The position numbers and the translations under genes are program-made. DNA of 64,000 nucleotides from Martinezella rhizogenes (GTDB taxonomy: Bacteria; Pseudomonadota; Alphaproteobacteria; Rhizobiales; Rhizobiaceae), in contig NZ_JUHG01000014.1 in NCBI RefSeq assembly GCF_000799715.1, positions 1-64,000 on the forward strand, read 5' to 3'. Shown here in pieces: positions 26,744 through 37,400 of this stretch; the first letter of the stretch is position 1; each line of letters opens with the position of its first letter. Below the pieces are notes generated by a model. The model saw nothing but the letters and a program-made list of their open reading frames with translations, was not told where the DNA came from and ran no database searches.

Positions 26744-27801
26744 CCTTTCTGGCGATCAAGACCATCAGCAAGCATTATGGCCCGGTGCAGGCGCTTGCTA
26801 ACATCGACCTCACGGTCGCCCCCGGCAGCCGCACAGCCATCGTCGGCCCGTCCGGCTCCGGCAAGACGACGCTGTTGCGCATCATTGCCGGCTTCGAGAC
26901 CCCGGATGCCGGTCAGGTGATACTGGAGGGCGAAACGCTGGCGGATGGTCCGTCGGTCGTGCCCGCCCATCGCCGTGGCATCGGCATCGTGTCGCAGGAC
27001 GGCGCCTTGTTTCCGCATCTGAGCGTGGCCGATAACATCAGCTTCGGCATGGAACGCGGACGGCCGGATCGCGCCCAGCAGATCAACGCGCTCATCGACA
27101 TGGTGGAACTCGATCGCAACATGCTCGATCGCCGCCCGCATCAGCTCTCCGGCGGCCAGCAGCAGCGCGTGGCGCTTGCCCGCGCGCTTGGCCGCAAGCC
27201 GAGACTGATGCTACTCGACGAACCCTTTTCCGCACTCGATACGGGCCTGCGCGAAAACATGCGCAAGGCCGTCGCCCGCGTCCTGCAAATCGCCGGCATC
27301 ACCACGATCCTGGTGACACATGATCAGGCGGAGGCGCTGTCCTTCGCCGATCAGGTCGCCGTTCTGCGCGACGGCAAGCTGGTGCAGGCAGGAACCCCGC
27401 AATCTCTCTACCTCCATCCTAGAGATCGTGAGACTGCGACCTTTCTCGGTGACGCCATCCTGCTGCCGGCAGACCTTGGCGACGGCTTTACCAATTGCGC
27501 ATTGGGGCGCATTCCGACCGATACCAATGGTCGGCAGGGGCGTGCCGACATCATGCTGCGGCCCGAGCAGGTGCAGCTGAGCGTCCTCGATGATGCCGGC
27601 GCAAGCGCCGCATGCGTCGGCAAGGTTACCGATGTCGAATTCGGCGGTGCCGTCTGCACGGTGACTGTCGTGCTTTCCCAGGCCAATGGCGCCGAGACGC
27701 TGAACATCAAAAGCTCCGGTGTCGGCCTGCCCGAGATCGGCAGCATGGTCTCCGTGACCGTGCTTGGCAAAGCACACGTCTTCGACAAGCCTGTCGTCTG
27801 A
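26740..27801 (+). CDS. fbpC: Ferric iron ABC importer ATPase
   Basis: A 353-residue ATPase with Walker A GPSGSGKT at residues 36-43, signature LSGGQQQR and Walker B LMLLDEPFSALD. The C-terminal 120 residues form the TOBE-like regulatory region of the FbpC/PotA branch. ATG 26740 overlaps the fbpB stop, so translation is coupled. Ferric specificity is inferred from the binding protein. Confidence 0.92.
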   Translation: MTFLAIKTISKHYGPVQALANIDLTVAPGSRTAIVGPSGSGKTTLLRIIAGFETPDAGQVILEGETLADGPSVVPAHRRGIGIVSQDGALFPHLSVADNISFGMERGRPDRAQQINALIDMVELDRNMLDRRPHQLSGGQQQRVALARALGRKPRLMLLDEPFSALDTGLRENMRKAVARVLQIAGITTILVTHDQAEALSFADQVAVLRDGKLVQAGTPQSLYLHPRDRETATFLGDAILLPADLGDGFTNCALGRIPTDTNGRQGRADIMLRPEQVQLSVLDDAGASAACVGKVTDVEFGGAVCTVTVVLSQANGAETLNIKSSGVGLPEIGSMVSVTVLGKAHVFDKPVV

Positions 27802-27883
27802 GCTGCTTTTGGGTTGAAGCCAGCGGTGCTTTAGGGAAGATAGGGTGAGGCCGCCATCATGGCCGATGCCCAAAGGAACTCCC

Positions 27884-29056
27884 ATGCCTCTTCCCGATGA
27901 GATTGCCCCGGATCTCCCCTTTCTGACATCCCTTCGCCATAACCTGCACGCACACCCGGAATTGGGTTTCGAGGAGGAGCGCACCAGCGGCATCGTCGCG
28001 ACATTGCTGGAGGAGGCGGGTATCACCGTGCATCGCGGCCTCGGCAAGACCGGCGTCGTCGGCACGCTGCAGGTCGGCAACGGCACCCGCCGCATCGGCC
28101 TTCGGGCCGACATGGATGCCCTTGCCATGCCGGAAAAGGGCAAAAGACCCTATAAATCCACCATCCCCGGTAAGATGCACGCCTGCGGCCATGATGGTCA
28201 CACGACAATGCTCTTGGGGGCTGCCCGGCAACTGGCGGCGACACGGGGCTTTTCCGGCACCGTGCATTTCATCTTCCAGCCAGCCGAGGAAGGGCGTGGT
28301 GGCGCAAAGCGCATGGTCGAGGAGGGGCTTTTCGACCTCTTCCCCTGCGATGCTGTCTATGGCCTGCACAATATGCCGGGTCTCGATGTCGACGAGATGG
28401 CCGTGGTCGAGGGGCCGCAGCTTGCCTCCTCGGATAGCTGGCGCATCACCTTTCGCGGTACCGGCACCCATGGCGCCAAACCGCATCTCGGCAAGGACCC
28501 GATCACGGCGGCAGCGACGTTCCTCTCCTCATTGCAGACCATCGTCGGCCGCGTCGTCGATCCCCTGCAGCCGGCCGTCGTCAGCGCCTGCTCGGTGCAG
28601 GCCGGCGATCCCAAGGCGCTGAACGTCATTCCCGACACGGTCGAGATCGGCGGCACGGCGCGCGCCTATACGCCGGAAGTCCGCGATCAGCTCGAACAGG
28701 AAATCGGCCGGTTGGCGCATGGCACGGCGGCGATGTACGGCATCGCGGTCGACTATCAATTCGAGCGCCGCATCCCGCCCGTCGTCAACGATCCCGAGGC
28801 AACCGCGCGGGCGCTGAAGGCGGCAAAAAGCGTCTTCGGCGAAAAGGTCCTCACCCGCTTCCCGCCTTCGACCGCCGGCGACGATTTCGCCTTCTTCGGC
28901 CAGAATGCTCCCGGCTGCTACGTCTGGCTCGGCAACGGCCCGGCTGTCGATGGCGCGCTGCATCACAACACGGCCTATGATTTCAATGATGATGCGATTG
29001 CGTCGGGCGTGGCGTTTTGGACGACTTTGGTGGAGCAGGAGTTGGCGGGGGATTGA
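27884..29056 (+). CDS. M20-family amidohydrolase (hippurate hydrolase type)
   Basis: A 390-residue metallo-hydrolase of the M20D group (amidohydrolases such as hippuricase). Motifs are HAHPELGFEE, RADMDALAM, MHACGHDGHT with the Cys/His metal ligands, and FQPAEEGRGGAK with the catalytic Glu pair. The C-terminal ligand His is in LHHNTAYDFND. ATG 27884 follows AAGGA with good spacing; the 13 upstream residues are not family-like. The substrate is an N-acyl amino acid or similar amide. It follows fbpC by 82 bases and may be cotranscribed. Confidence 0.9.
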   Translation: MPLPDEIAPDLPFLTSLRHNLHAHPELGFEEERTSGIVATLLEEAGITVHRGLGKTGVVGTLQVGNGTRRIGLRADMDALAMPEKGKRPYKSTIPGKMHACGHDGHTTMLLGAARQLAATRGFSGTVHFIFQPAEEGRGGAKRMVEEGLFDLFPCDAVYGLHNMPGLDVDEMAVVEGPQLASSDSWRITFRGTGTHGAKPHLGKDPITAAATFLSSLQTIVGRVVDPLQPAVVSACSVQAGDPKALNVIPDTVEIGGTARAYTPEVRDQLEQEIGRLAHGTAAMYGIAVDYQFERRIPPVVNDPEATARALKAAKSVFGEKVLTRFPPSTAGDDFAFFGQNAPGCYVWLGNGPAVDGALHHNTAYDFNDDAIASGVAFWTTLVEQELAGD

Positions 29057-29077
29057 TCAGCTTCGCGTTCTTGGCTT

Positions 29078-29230
29078 GCCCCTCATCCGCCCTGTCGGGC
29101 ACCTTCTCCCCGTTTTGACAGGGAGAAGGGGAAAGACGCACCATCTCCATCCTCCTCACCGGCGAAATAGGCGAGGGTACAGAGGTCGTCCCCTCTCCCC
29201 GCGTGCGGGGAGAGGGCTAGGGTGAGGGGC
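29078..29230. repeat. Palindromic rhizobial intergenic repeat
   Basis: The ends GCCCCTCATCC and GGGTGAGGGGC are near-perfect inverted repeats. Inside are two further hairpins: CCTTCTCCCC with GGGAGAAGGGG around 29101-29132, and CCTCTCCCC with GGGGAGAGG around 29191-29217. This mosaic of CTCATCC and CTTCTCCCC modules is familiar from intergenic regions of many Rhizobiales genomes. It lies between convergent genes and may also act as a terminator. Confidence 0.75.
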
Positions 29231-29251
29231 TGCCCCCGCCGTTCAATCGAC

Positions 29252-31036
29252 TTAAACTTCCCCAAGCACCGCCGTCTCCAGCACCCGTCCCGTCACCACA
29301 TCGGCAATGCCGCGATCCGTCTGGTGTGGGCCGATATTGCAGGCGAGTGTCGCCCCGAAGCAGGCCTTGAAGACGAGGTAGGGCGGCTGCCAGTCGACGA
29401 TCTTGTCCATCACCTCGCGAAGAGCGCTGAAGGTCAGGGCTGTCTCCACAAGCGGCGCAGCGCTCACCAGGCCTGAAAGCGGCAGCGGCAGCACGATCTG
29501 GACTTTGCCGTCGCAAGCCACCGCCAGGCCACCGCCGGCCGCGATGACGGCGTTGGCGGCGAGCGTCATGTCTCTGATATTGCCGCCGAAGACCGTCAGA
29601 TTGTGGCTGTCATGCGAGACGGTGGTGCAGAAGGCGCCGCGCCATTCGCCCCAGCCGATGAGGAAGCCGACGCGCGGGCGTCCATCCGCCTTGCCGTGGC
29701 GATGGGCGACGGCGAGCATGGTGGTACCAGTCGGCGGCACGACATATCCGTCCGCCACCTCGGCTTCGATTTCGCCCCATCGGGTGAAGCGCGGCTGGTC
29801 GATCGTTGCAAGCCGGACGCAGTTTCCGCTGGCTGGCACACGGAAATCATCTTCGCTGAGCGGCGCGAGTTTGACTGAGTTCTGTAGCGGCGCTGTATCG
29901 AGAGGCGCGACGGTGCCGGCGATCTTGCCAGCCTTAGCGACGATCTCACCGCTGGCGATCACTTCTCTCGCCCTGAAAGTCAGGAGGTCCTCGAACAGCA
30001 CGATGTCGGCGCGGCGACCGGCGGCAATCAGGCCGAGATCGTTGCGGCCAAGCCGCATGGCGGCGTTGAGTGTCGCCGCCCGCAATGCCCATTCCGGCTT
30101 CAGCCCGTCGCGCACGAGGCGACGGACGACATCGTCGAGGCCTCCGTTGGCATGCAGCTCGTCGGGAAAAACGTCGTCGGTGCAGAGCGTCACCGTCTGC
30201 GGCAGGAAGCCAAGGTCGTTGATGACCTTGACGAATTCTTTCAGCAGATGGTCATGCGAGCCGCGCAGCTCGATGGTCAGGCCGGCGGAGAGCTTGGCGA
30301 GGAAATCGGCGCCGGAGGTAAGCTCGTGGTCGGAGGTGATGCCGGCCGCCATGAAGGCGCTGAGATCGCGACCTTCCAATCCACGGGCATGGCCGCAAAC
30401 GAGCTTGCCGGATTGCAGCCCGGCATTGACGATGGCGCTGGCGCGCGGATCGCCGTCGATGACGCCGCGCATGGTCATGACCTCGGCGACGCCGCCGATC
30501 TCGGGCCAGGCGAGCATTTCGGCCATGGCGGAAGCATCGAAATCAGCGCCCGCCAGTTCCAGGCCGGGGGCGGAGGGAACGCAGGAAGGTGCCAGCGGGA
30601 TCACCCGCAAGGGCAGCGGCCGGGTCGCTTCGACGGCCCAGCGCACGCCGTCAAGGCCATGCACATTGCCGAACTCATGCGGATCCCAGACGATGGTCGT
30701 GACCCCGCGCGGCAACACTGCCTCGGCATAGAGGGCCGGCGTCACCATCGAGCTTTCGATATGCATATGCGTATCGATCAGGCCGGGCGAGAGGAAGCAG
30801 CCCGAGGCATCGATGGTCTCGGCCGCATCGGTGCGGCTACCCGGCACATGCACGCTTGCGATCAGAGGCCCAACGATACCGATATCGGCGGCGCGAATCT
30901 GGCCGGTCACCATGTCGACCAGACGGCCACCCGCGATCAGCAGGTCGAAGGGCGCATCGCCGCGCGCAGCCGCAACCGCGCGGGCGCGCAGCTCGGGTGC
31001 GTTGAGGTCGCCGGGCTCATGGGAGTGCTGGATCAT
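29252..31036 (-). CDS. ade: Adenine deaminase
   Basis: A 594-residue enzyme that converts adenine to hypoxanthine. Canonical family motifs are intact: SPGLIDTHMHIESSMVTP with the two metal His residues, VWDPHEFGNVHG, CGHARGLEG, TSDHE, CTDDVFPDEL and the C-terminal HDSHNLTVFGGN. ATG 31036 overlaps the stop of the nucleoside hydrolase gene, so the two form a purine salvage unit: the hydrolase frees bases and this enzyme deaminates adenine. A divergent paralogue lies at 6784. Confidence 0.96.
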   Translation of the reverse strand: MIQHSHEPGDLNAPELRARAVAAARGDAPFDLLIAGGRLVDMVTGQIRAADIGIVGPLIASVHVPGSRTDAAETIDASGCFLSPGLIDTHMHIESSMVTPALYAEAVLPRGVTTIVWDPHEFGNVHGLDGVRWAVEATRPLPLRVIPLAPSCVPSAPGLELAGADFDASAMAEMLAWPEIGGVAEVMTMRGVIDGDPRASAIVNAGLQSGKLVCGHARGLEGRDLSAFMAAGITSDHELTSGADFLAKLSAGLTIELRGSHDHLLKEFVKVINDLGFLPQTVTLCTDDVFPDELHANGGLDDVVRRLVRDGLKPEWALRAATLNAAMRLGRNDLGLIAAGRRADIVLFEDLLTFRAREVIASGEIVAKAGKIAGTVAPLDTAPLQNSVKLAPLSEDDFRVPASGNCVRLATIDQPRFTRWGEIEAEVADGYVVPPTGTTMLAVAHRHGKADGRPRVGFLIGWGEWRGAFCTTVSHDSHNLTVFGGNIRDMTLAANAVIAAGGGLAVACDGKVQIVLPLPLSGLVSAAPLVETALTFSALREVMDKIVDWQPPYLVFKACFGATLACNIGPHQTDRGIADVVTGRVLETAVLGEV

Positions 31037-31962
31037 CGGCGTGCCTCGTTGATCATGGCGTCGAATATGATCGTGCGAGCCCTGTCGGCATCGATCTCGG
31101 CGGCGAAATGGGCATTGAACTCAGCATGCAACGCGCGCGTCTCGACGACGGTGCGCCCGCGTGTGTGCTGCCCCGATAGCTCGACGTCGATCCGGGCATG
31201 CTGAAGCCTGGCGATATCGGGGGCGACGAAGATGGCGGCGGCGGTCGGGTCGTAGACTGCCATGGCTGGCCGGCCGCGGCTGATGGCGATATTAACGTAG
31301 CCGCCGAGGAGATCGGCGAGAAGTTCGGCGTTCTTGCCACCGGCCCGGCGCACCCGCTCGACATCGTCGAGCCGCGCCAGCACCTTCCGGCAAATGTCGA
31401 GATCGATCATCCGCAACGGTAGGCCATGCGCCAGCACGACCGCAAGCGCCTCCGGATCGGCATAGGCGTTGAACTCGGCCGAGGCCGTGTGATTACCCGA
31501 CGTCACGCCGCCGCCCATCCAGGTGAGCTCGTCGATATCAGCGGCAAGATCGGGACGGGCGAGCGCCAGAGCAGCGATATTGGTGAGCGGCCCGAGCGCT
31601 AGGATGCGCTTCGGCCCGTTGCCGTCCATAAGCCAGTCGCAGAGGGCGGTAAAGGCATCGCTGGACGAAAGCTCATCCGCCGGCGGCAGGCTCCTGCCCG
31701 TGGTCGGTATGCCGCTTGAGCCGAGAATGCGCTGCGCCGTTTCCAGCTTGCAGAGCACCGGCAGTTCGCGGCCGGTATGGATGGGGAATGTCCAACCAAA
31801 TGCGGCTGCCGCACCGGCAGCATTGGCGCGCACCTGTGCCAGCGGCGCATTGCCGCTCACCAGCGAAACGCCGTCGATCACAAGGCTCGAATGCGCCACC
31901 ACCAGAATGGCGGCGATATCGTCGAAGCCCATGTCGGTATCGATCCAGATCCCCATGGCCAT
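31033..31962 (-). CDS. Inosine/uridine-preferring-type nucleoside hydrolase
   Basis: A 309-residue N-ribohydrolase that cleaves nucleosides to base and ribose. The calcium-binding N-terminal motif is IDTDMGFDDIAA (usually DTDPGxDD), and further ligands appear in GPLTNIAAL and EFNAYADPEA. ATG 31962 is chosen as the codon just before this motif; the 29 upstream residues have no family match. It overlaps ade by four bases. Base preference cannot be read, but coupling to ade suggests purine nucleosides. Confidence 0.92.
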   Translation of the reverse strand: MAMGIWIDTDMGFDDIAAILVVAHSSLVIDGVSLVSGNAPLAQVRANAAGAAAAFGWTFPIHTGRELPVLCKLETAQRILGSSGIPTTGRSLPPADELSSSDAFTALCDWLMDGNGPKRILALGPLTNIAALALARPDLAADIDELTWMGGGVTSGNHTASAEFNAYADPEALAVVLAHGLPLRMIDLDICRKVLARLDDVERVRRAGGKNAELLADLLGGYVNIAISRGRPAMAVYDPTAAAIFVAPDIARLQHARIDVELSGQHTRGRTVVETRALHAEFNAHFAAEIDADRARTIIFDAMINEARR

Positions 31963-32045
31963 GCCTGTCTGTCGAATTGAAAAAAAGGAGGAGGGGTGCC
32001 AACGAAGGGACGCGCGACCTTGATCGCGCGTCGCCGTCCGTTCGC

Positions 32046-33431
32046 TCAAGCGAGCGTGTCGAGGATGCGGATCCAGGAGCGGATGCCCTTGTGATAGGAT
32101 CGCAGCTCATATTTCTCGTTTGGCGAATGGATGCGGTCGTCCGCGAGGCCGAAGCCGACCATCAGGGATTCCATGCCGAGCATCTTCTGGAAGTCGCCGA
32201 CGATCGGGATCGAGCCGCCCATGCCGATGACGATAGCCGGCTTCGGCCATTCGTTGGACAGGGCATTCTTCGCCTTGGTCAGTACCGGCGAATCGTAGGA
32301 CAGGTGGATGGCCGGCGAGCCGCCATGCTCGTGGAATTCCACCGAGCAGTCGGCCGGCACCTTCGAGCGCACATAGGCACGGAAGCTGTCGCGGATCGCT
32401 GCCGGGTTCTGCTGTCCGACGAGGCGGAAGGAAACCTTCGCCGAGGCCTTGGCGGCAATGACCGTCTTGAAGCCGGCGCCGGTATAGCCGCCCCAGATGC
32501 CGTTGACTTCAGCCGTCGGCCGCGCCCAGGTCAGCTCCAGCACCGAGCGGCCCTTTTCTCCCGCCGGGATCGACAGACCGATATCGCCGAGGAAATTCTC
32601 CGCCGAGCGGCCGAGCGTTTCCCATGAGGCTTTGATATTGGCGGGTGTCTCCTCCACGCCGTCGTAGAAGCCGGGAAGGGTGATGCGCCCGGTCTCGTCG
32701 TGCAGGCCGGCGAGGATATCGGAGAGGATATGGATCGGATTAGCGGCCGCGCCGCCGTAAAGGCCGGAATGCAGGTCGCGGTCGGCGGCATTGATGGTGA
32801 TTTCCTCACCGACAAGGCCGCGCAGGGCGGCCGCGATTGCCGGGGTATCGCCGTCCCACATGCCGGTATCGCAAACCAGCGCGTAGTCCGCCTTCAGCTC
32901 GGCGGCATTGGCTTCGAGGAAGGGCTTCAACGACGGAGAACCGGACTCCTCTTCACCCTCAAACAGGATGGTGATGCGAACCGGTAGACCACCCTTGACT
33001 TCCTTGTAGGCGCGAACGGCCTCGACGAAGGTCATCAGCTGGCCCTTGTCGTCCGAAGTGCCGCGCCCGACCAGGATCTTGCGGCCGTCGCCCATGTCCT
33101 TGATGGCGGGCGCGAAGGGGTCGCTCTCCCAAAGCTCGATCGGATCGACCGGCTGCACGTCGTAATGGCCGTAGAACAGCACATGCGGCGCATCGGCGCT
33201 CGCTGCTTCGTGGTGGGCGACCACCATCGGATGGCCGGGTGTGTCGCGCACGGACGCCGTGAAGCCGAGCTTTGTTAGATACCCCGTGAGCCATTCCGCA
33301 GCCTTGCGGCACTCCGGCTTGAAGGCCGGATCGGTCGAGATGGATTGGATGCGCAGCAACTCAAACAAATTGTCGAGGCTCGAGGTGAGGTTCTGATCCG
33401 CGCGGTCGAGAACGGGCGATACATCGGTCAT
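32046..33431 (-). CDS. M20-family dipeptidase
   Basis: A 461-residue zinc peptidase of the M20 (ArgE/DapE/CNDP) family. Motifs: LFYGHYDVQPVDP with a metal His and Asp, GRGTSDDKGQ, EGEEESGSPSL with the catalytic Glu, VCDTGMWD, and GMGGSIPIVGDF near the C terminus. A lid domain sits between the two halves of the catalytic domain. ATG 33431 is preceded by AGGGAG; the frame upstream to 33842 reads through the MarR gene in another phase. It probably cleaves dipeptides or related amides. Confidence 0.92.
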   Translation of the reverse strand: MTDVSPVLDRADQNLTSSLDNLFELLRIQSISTDPAFKPECRKAAEWLTGYLTKLGFTASVRDTPGHPMVVAHHEAASADAPHVLFYGHYDVQPVDPIELWESDPFAPAIKDMGDGRKILVGRGTSDDKGQLMTFVEAVRAYKEVKGGLPVRITILFEGEEESGSPSLKPFLEANAAELKADYALVCDTGMWDGDTPAIAAALRGLVGEEITINAADRDLHSGLYGGAAANPIHILSDILAGLHDETGRITLPGFYDGVEETPANIKASWETLGRSAENFLGDIGLSIPAGEKGRSVLELTWARPTAEVNGIWGGYTGAGFKTVIAAKASAKVSFRLVGQQNPAAIRDSFRAYVRSKVPADCSVEFHEHGGSPAIHLSYDSPVLTKAKNALSNEWPKPAIVIGMGGSIPIVGDFQKMLGMESLMVGFGLADDRIHSPNEKYELRSYHKGIRSWIRILDTLA

Positions 33432-33541
33432 ATCCGACTCCCTTAGATGGAAATTGCTGGGACGATAGACCAAAGCCGCTCCGGTTTCGAGGCGGGAAAT
33501 CCGAAAATTTCGGGCGTTTCGTCGCTGCCCCGGAGGACCAT

Positions 33542-33973
33542 CTAAATATGCTTGGCGTTTTCGAGGATACGCCTGACATATTCGAGCAGCAGCTCGCGCT
33601 CGAAGGTGCGGAAGCCTCGGAACATGTCCCTGTCCGCCGCGATCGCCGCCTCGACGGCCTCGCTCTGCATGGACGTGGCCTTGCCGGTCAGGAAGATCAG
33701 CTGCGCGCGCTTGTCGGATGGATGCGGCCGGCGTTCCACCAGCCCGTCGCGCTCCATGCGCGACAGCGTATTGGCCATCGTCGCCTGCTCGATGTCGACG
33801 CGCTCCAGCAATTGCTTCTGCGTCAGCCCGTCTTCGGTCCATAGTTCGAGCAGGATCGGGAACTGACCGGGGGAAAAGCCGAGCCGTGCCGCGCGCTGTT
33901 GTAACGAGCGGGAAAATCCCTTTGCCATTTGATTGGCAAGGTAGGCCGCGGAGTCCGTCCGGTTAAATCCCAT
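33542..33973 (-). CDS. MarR-family transcriptional regulator
   Basis: A 143-residue winged-helix regulator. The recognition region reads TQKQLLERVDIEQATMANTLSRMERDGLVERRPHPSDKRAQ, with the DxR wing motif as DKR. ATG 33973 is chosen because the family pattern begins just after it. The gene lies 110 bases before the M20 dipeptidase on the same strand and across a noncoding interval from polA. The ligand is unknown. Confidence 0.92.
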   Translation of the reverse strand: MGFNRTDSAAYLANQMAKGFSRSLQQRAARLGFSPGQFPILLELWTEDGLTQKQLLERVDIEQATMANTLSRMERDGLVERRPHPSDKRAQLIFLTGKATSMQSEAVEAAIAADRDMFRGFRTFERELLLEYVRRILENAKHI

Positions 33974-34097
33974 GATTGCAAGTATGCCAGTATTCCGTGC
34001 CAAAACAATCAGCAATTCTCGTATGGCGCTCGCTATGAATCGGCTGGGTTGCAACGGGATTTAGAGCCGGTTTTGCGGTCGCCGCAGACAGGCCAAA

Positions 34098-34245
34098 CAA
34101 AAAAGCCGCCATGGCCTGGAGGGGCGCCATGGCGGCTCTGGAAAGAGAGGACAAAGGCCCGGAGAGGGGGATAGGCCTTTGTCCAAGTCTGACATGGCGG
34201 GGGACAGGCCGGTTGCCAGACCCTCGGCGTAATCAATCGCCGGTG
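34098..34245 (-). ncRNA. AbcR (alpha-r15)-like trans-acting small RNA
   Basis: Between marR and polA the minus strand can fold two perfect stem-loops. The first pairs 34149-34159 with 34174-34184 (GGACAAAGGCC arm) and exposes a CCCCCTCTCC loop. The second pairs 34104-34115 with 34126-34137 and exposes a loop with CCCCTCC, followed by six T, a textbook terminator. Both loops mimic the anti-Shine-Dalgarno. From memory, AbcR/alpha-r15 sRNAs of rhizobia occupy this same polA-adjacent interval and silence ABC transporter mRNAs. The 5' end is an estimate; TTGAAA at 34279-34274 is a weak -35 candidate. Confidence 0.65.
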
Positions 34246-34403
34246 AGTATGAAATGAGGTTCCAAATATGGTTTTTCAAGGGAATATGCAGATTGGATTG
34301 ATTAAAACTTGGTAACGTTTCAGTGAGAGATTTGGTCCGTTCGCGCATCGCCTGACCGAACTTTATATGGACGTTGGAAGTGCGCCACGCTATCCATGCT
34401 TCC

Positions 34404-37400
34404 ATGAAAAAAGGTGATCATCTCTTCCTCGTCGACGGCTCCGGATTCATTTTCCGGGCCTTCCATGCCCTGCCGCCGCTGACGCGCAAGTCCGATGGAG
34501 TGCCGGTCGGTGCCGTCTCCGGTTTCTGCAACATGCTGTGGAAACTTTTGACCTCGGCGCGCGATACCTCGGTCGGTGTGACGCCGACGCATTTTGCCGT
34601 CATCTTCGACTATTCCTCGAAGACCTTCCGCAAGGAAATCTACGACGCCTACAAGGCAAACCGCTCGGCGCCGCCGGAAGAACTGATCCCGCAATTTGGG
34701 CTCATTCGCCAGGCGACCCGCGCCTTCAACCTGCCCTGCATCGAGACTGACGGCTTCGAGGCTGACGACATCATCGCCACCTATGCCCGCCAGGCCGAGG
34801 CGACCGGTGCCGATGTCACCATCATCTCCTCCGACAAGGACCTGATGCAGCTCGTCACCCCGATGGTCCACATGTATGACAGCATGAAAGACAAGCAGAT
34901 AGGCATCCCCGACGTCATCGAGAAATGGGGCGTGCCGCCGGAAAAGATGATCGACCTGCAGGCCCTGACGGGCGATTCGGTCGACAACGTGCCCGGTATC
35001 CCCGGCATCGGCCCGAAGACGGCGGCGCAGCTTCTGGAGACGTTCGGCGATCTCGATACGCTGCTCGCCCGCGCCGGCGAGATCAAGCAGGACAAGCGCC
35101 GCGAGAACATCATCGCCAATGCCGATCTGGCCCGGATTTCCCGGCAGCTGGTGACGCTCCGGACCGATGTGCCGCTGGAGCTGCCGCTCGACGCGCTGGT
35201 GCTCGAGCCGCAGAACGGCCCGAAACTGGTCGGCTTCCTGAAGGCGATGGAATTCACCTCGCTGACGCGCCGTGTTGCCGACGCCTGCGATTGCGATCCG
35301 GCGGCGATCGAACCAGCTGACGTCAAGGTCGAGTGGGGCAACACCGCCCATGGTCCGGATCTCGATGTCGGAGACAATGTTGAGCTCGTCGCCGGCGGTG
35401 CTGTGGCGGCCGAGGGCGCTTCCGTTCCGGCACCGGCCGTCAAGCCGCGCCTCTCTGTTGAGGGGCTGACTGAACCGGCCGACCTCGCCAAGGCACGCGC
35501 GGCAAGCTTCGCCACCGCGCCGATCGACCATTCGAAATATGTCACCATCCGCGACGTCGCCACTCTTGACCAGTGGATCGCGGATGCGCGCGAAACCGGC
35601 ATCGTCGCCTTCGATACCGAAACGACGTCGCTCGATGTCATGCAGGCCGAACTCGTCGGCTTTTCGCTGGCGATTGCCGATAACAAGAACGATCCCACGG
35701 GCGCTTCCATCCGCGCCGCCTATGTCCCGCTCAACCACAAGAATGGCGTCGGTGACCTGCTCGGCGGCGGGCTCGCTGACAATCAGATCCCGCTGCGCGA
35801 TGCCCTGCCGCGGCTGAAGGCGCTGCTTGAGGACACCTCCGTCCTCAAGATCGCGCAGAACCTGAAATACGATTACCTGCTGATGAAGCGCTACGGCATC
35901 GAGACCAAGGGCTTCGACGACACGATGCTGCTGTCCTACGTGCTCGATGGCGGCGCCAACGCCACGCATGGCATGGACAGCCTGTCGGAGCGCTGGCTCG
36001 GCCATAAGCCGATTGCCTACAAGGACGTCGCCGGCAGCGGCAAGTCCAACATCACCTTCGATCTCGTCGATATCGACCGGGCCACGGCCTATGCCGCTGA
36101 GGATGCCGACGTGACGCTGCGCCTCTGGCAGGTGCTGAAGCCACGGCTGGCGGCCGAAAAGCTTGCGACCGTCTATGAGCGTCTGGAGCGGCCGCTGGTG
36201 CCGGTCCTCGCCCATATGGAAGAGCGAGGGATCACCATCGACAGGCAGATTCTGTCGCGCCTTTCTGGCGAGCTGGCGCAGGGCGCCGCGCGGCTGGAGG
36301 ACGAGATTTACACGCTGGCCGGCGAGCGCTTCAATATCGGTTCGCCCAAGCAGCTCGGCGATATCCTCTTCGGCAAAATGGGCCTTGCCGGAGGGAGCAA
36401 GACCAAGACCGGGCAATGGTCGACCTCGGCGCAGGTGCTGGAAGACCTGGCGGCCGCCGGCTTGGAATTGCCGCGCAAGATCGTCGACTGGCGCCAGCTC
36501 ACCAAACTGAAATCCACCTACACCGACGCGCTGCCGGGCTATGTCCACCCTCAGACCAAGCGCGTCCACACCTCCTACTCGCTGGCCTCGACCACGACCG
36601 GACGCCTGTCGTCTTCCGAGCCGAACCTGCAGAACATTCCGGTGCGCACGGCCGAAGGCCGCAAGATCCGCACGGCCTTCATTTCGACGCCCGGCCACAA
36701 GCTGATCTCGGCCGACTACAGCCAGATCGAACTGCGCGTGCTGGCGCATGTCGCCAATATTCCGCAGCTCGAGCAGGCCTTTGCCGATGGTGTCGACATT
36801 CACGCCATGACGGCGTCGGAGATGTTCGGCGTACCGATCGAGGGCATGCCGAGCGAGGTGCGCCGCCGCGCCAAGGCGATCAACTTCGGCATCATCTATG
36901 GCATTTCCGCCTTCGGCCTTGCCAACCAGCTGTCGATCGAGCGCTCGGAAGCCGGTGACTACATCAAGCGATATTTCGAGCGCTTCCCCGGCATCCGCGA
37001 CTACATGGAAAGCACCAAGGCGACTGCCCGCGACAAAGGCTATGTCGAAACCATCTTCGGCCGCCGCGTCCATTTTCCGGAAATTAAGTCGTCCAATCCT
37101 TCCGTGCGCGCCTTCAACGAACGCGCTTCGATCAACGCGCCGATCCAGGGCTCGGCCGCCGACGTCATCCGCCGCGCCATGATCAAGATGGAACCGGCGC
37201 TGGCAGATGCCGGCCTCGGCGATCGCGTCCGCATGCTGCTGCAGGTGCACGACGAACTGATCTTTGAAGTCGAGGACGCCGATGTCGAGCGCTCAACGCC
37301 GGTCATCGTCTCGGTCATGGAAAATGCCGCCATGCCGGCGGTCAACATGTCCGTGCCGCTGAAGGTGGATGCGCGTGCGGCGAACAATTGGGATGAGGCG

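Noticed and set aside
34320..37250. A 976-codon open frame antisense to polA
   Set aside because: It mirrors a GC-rich gene with strong codon bias, has no family resemblance and covers the conserved polymerase motifs on the other strand.
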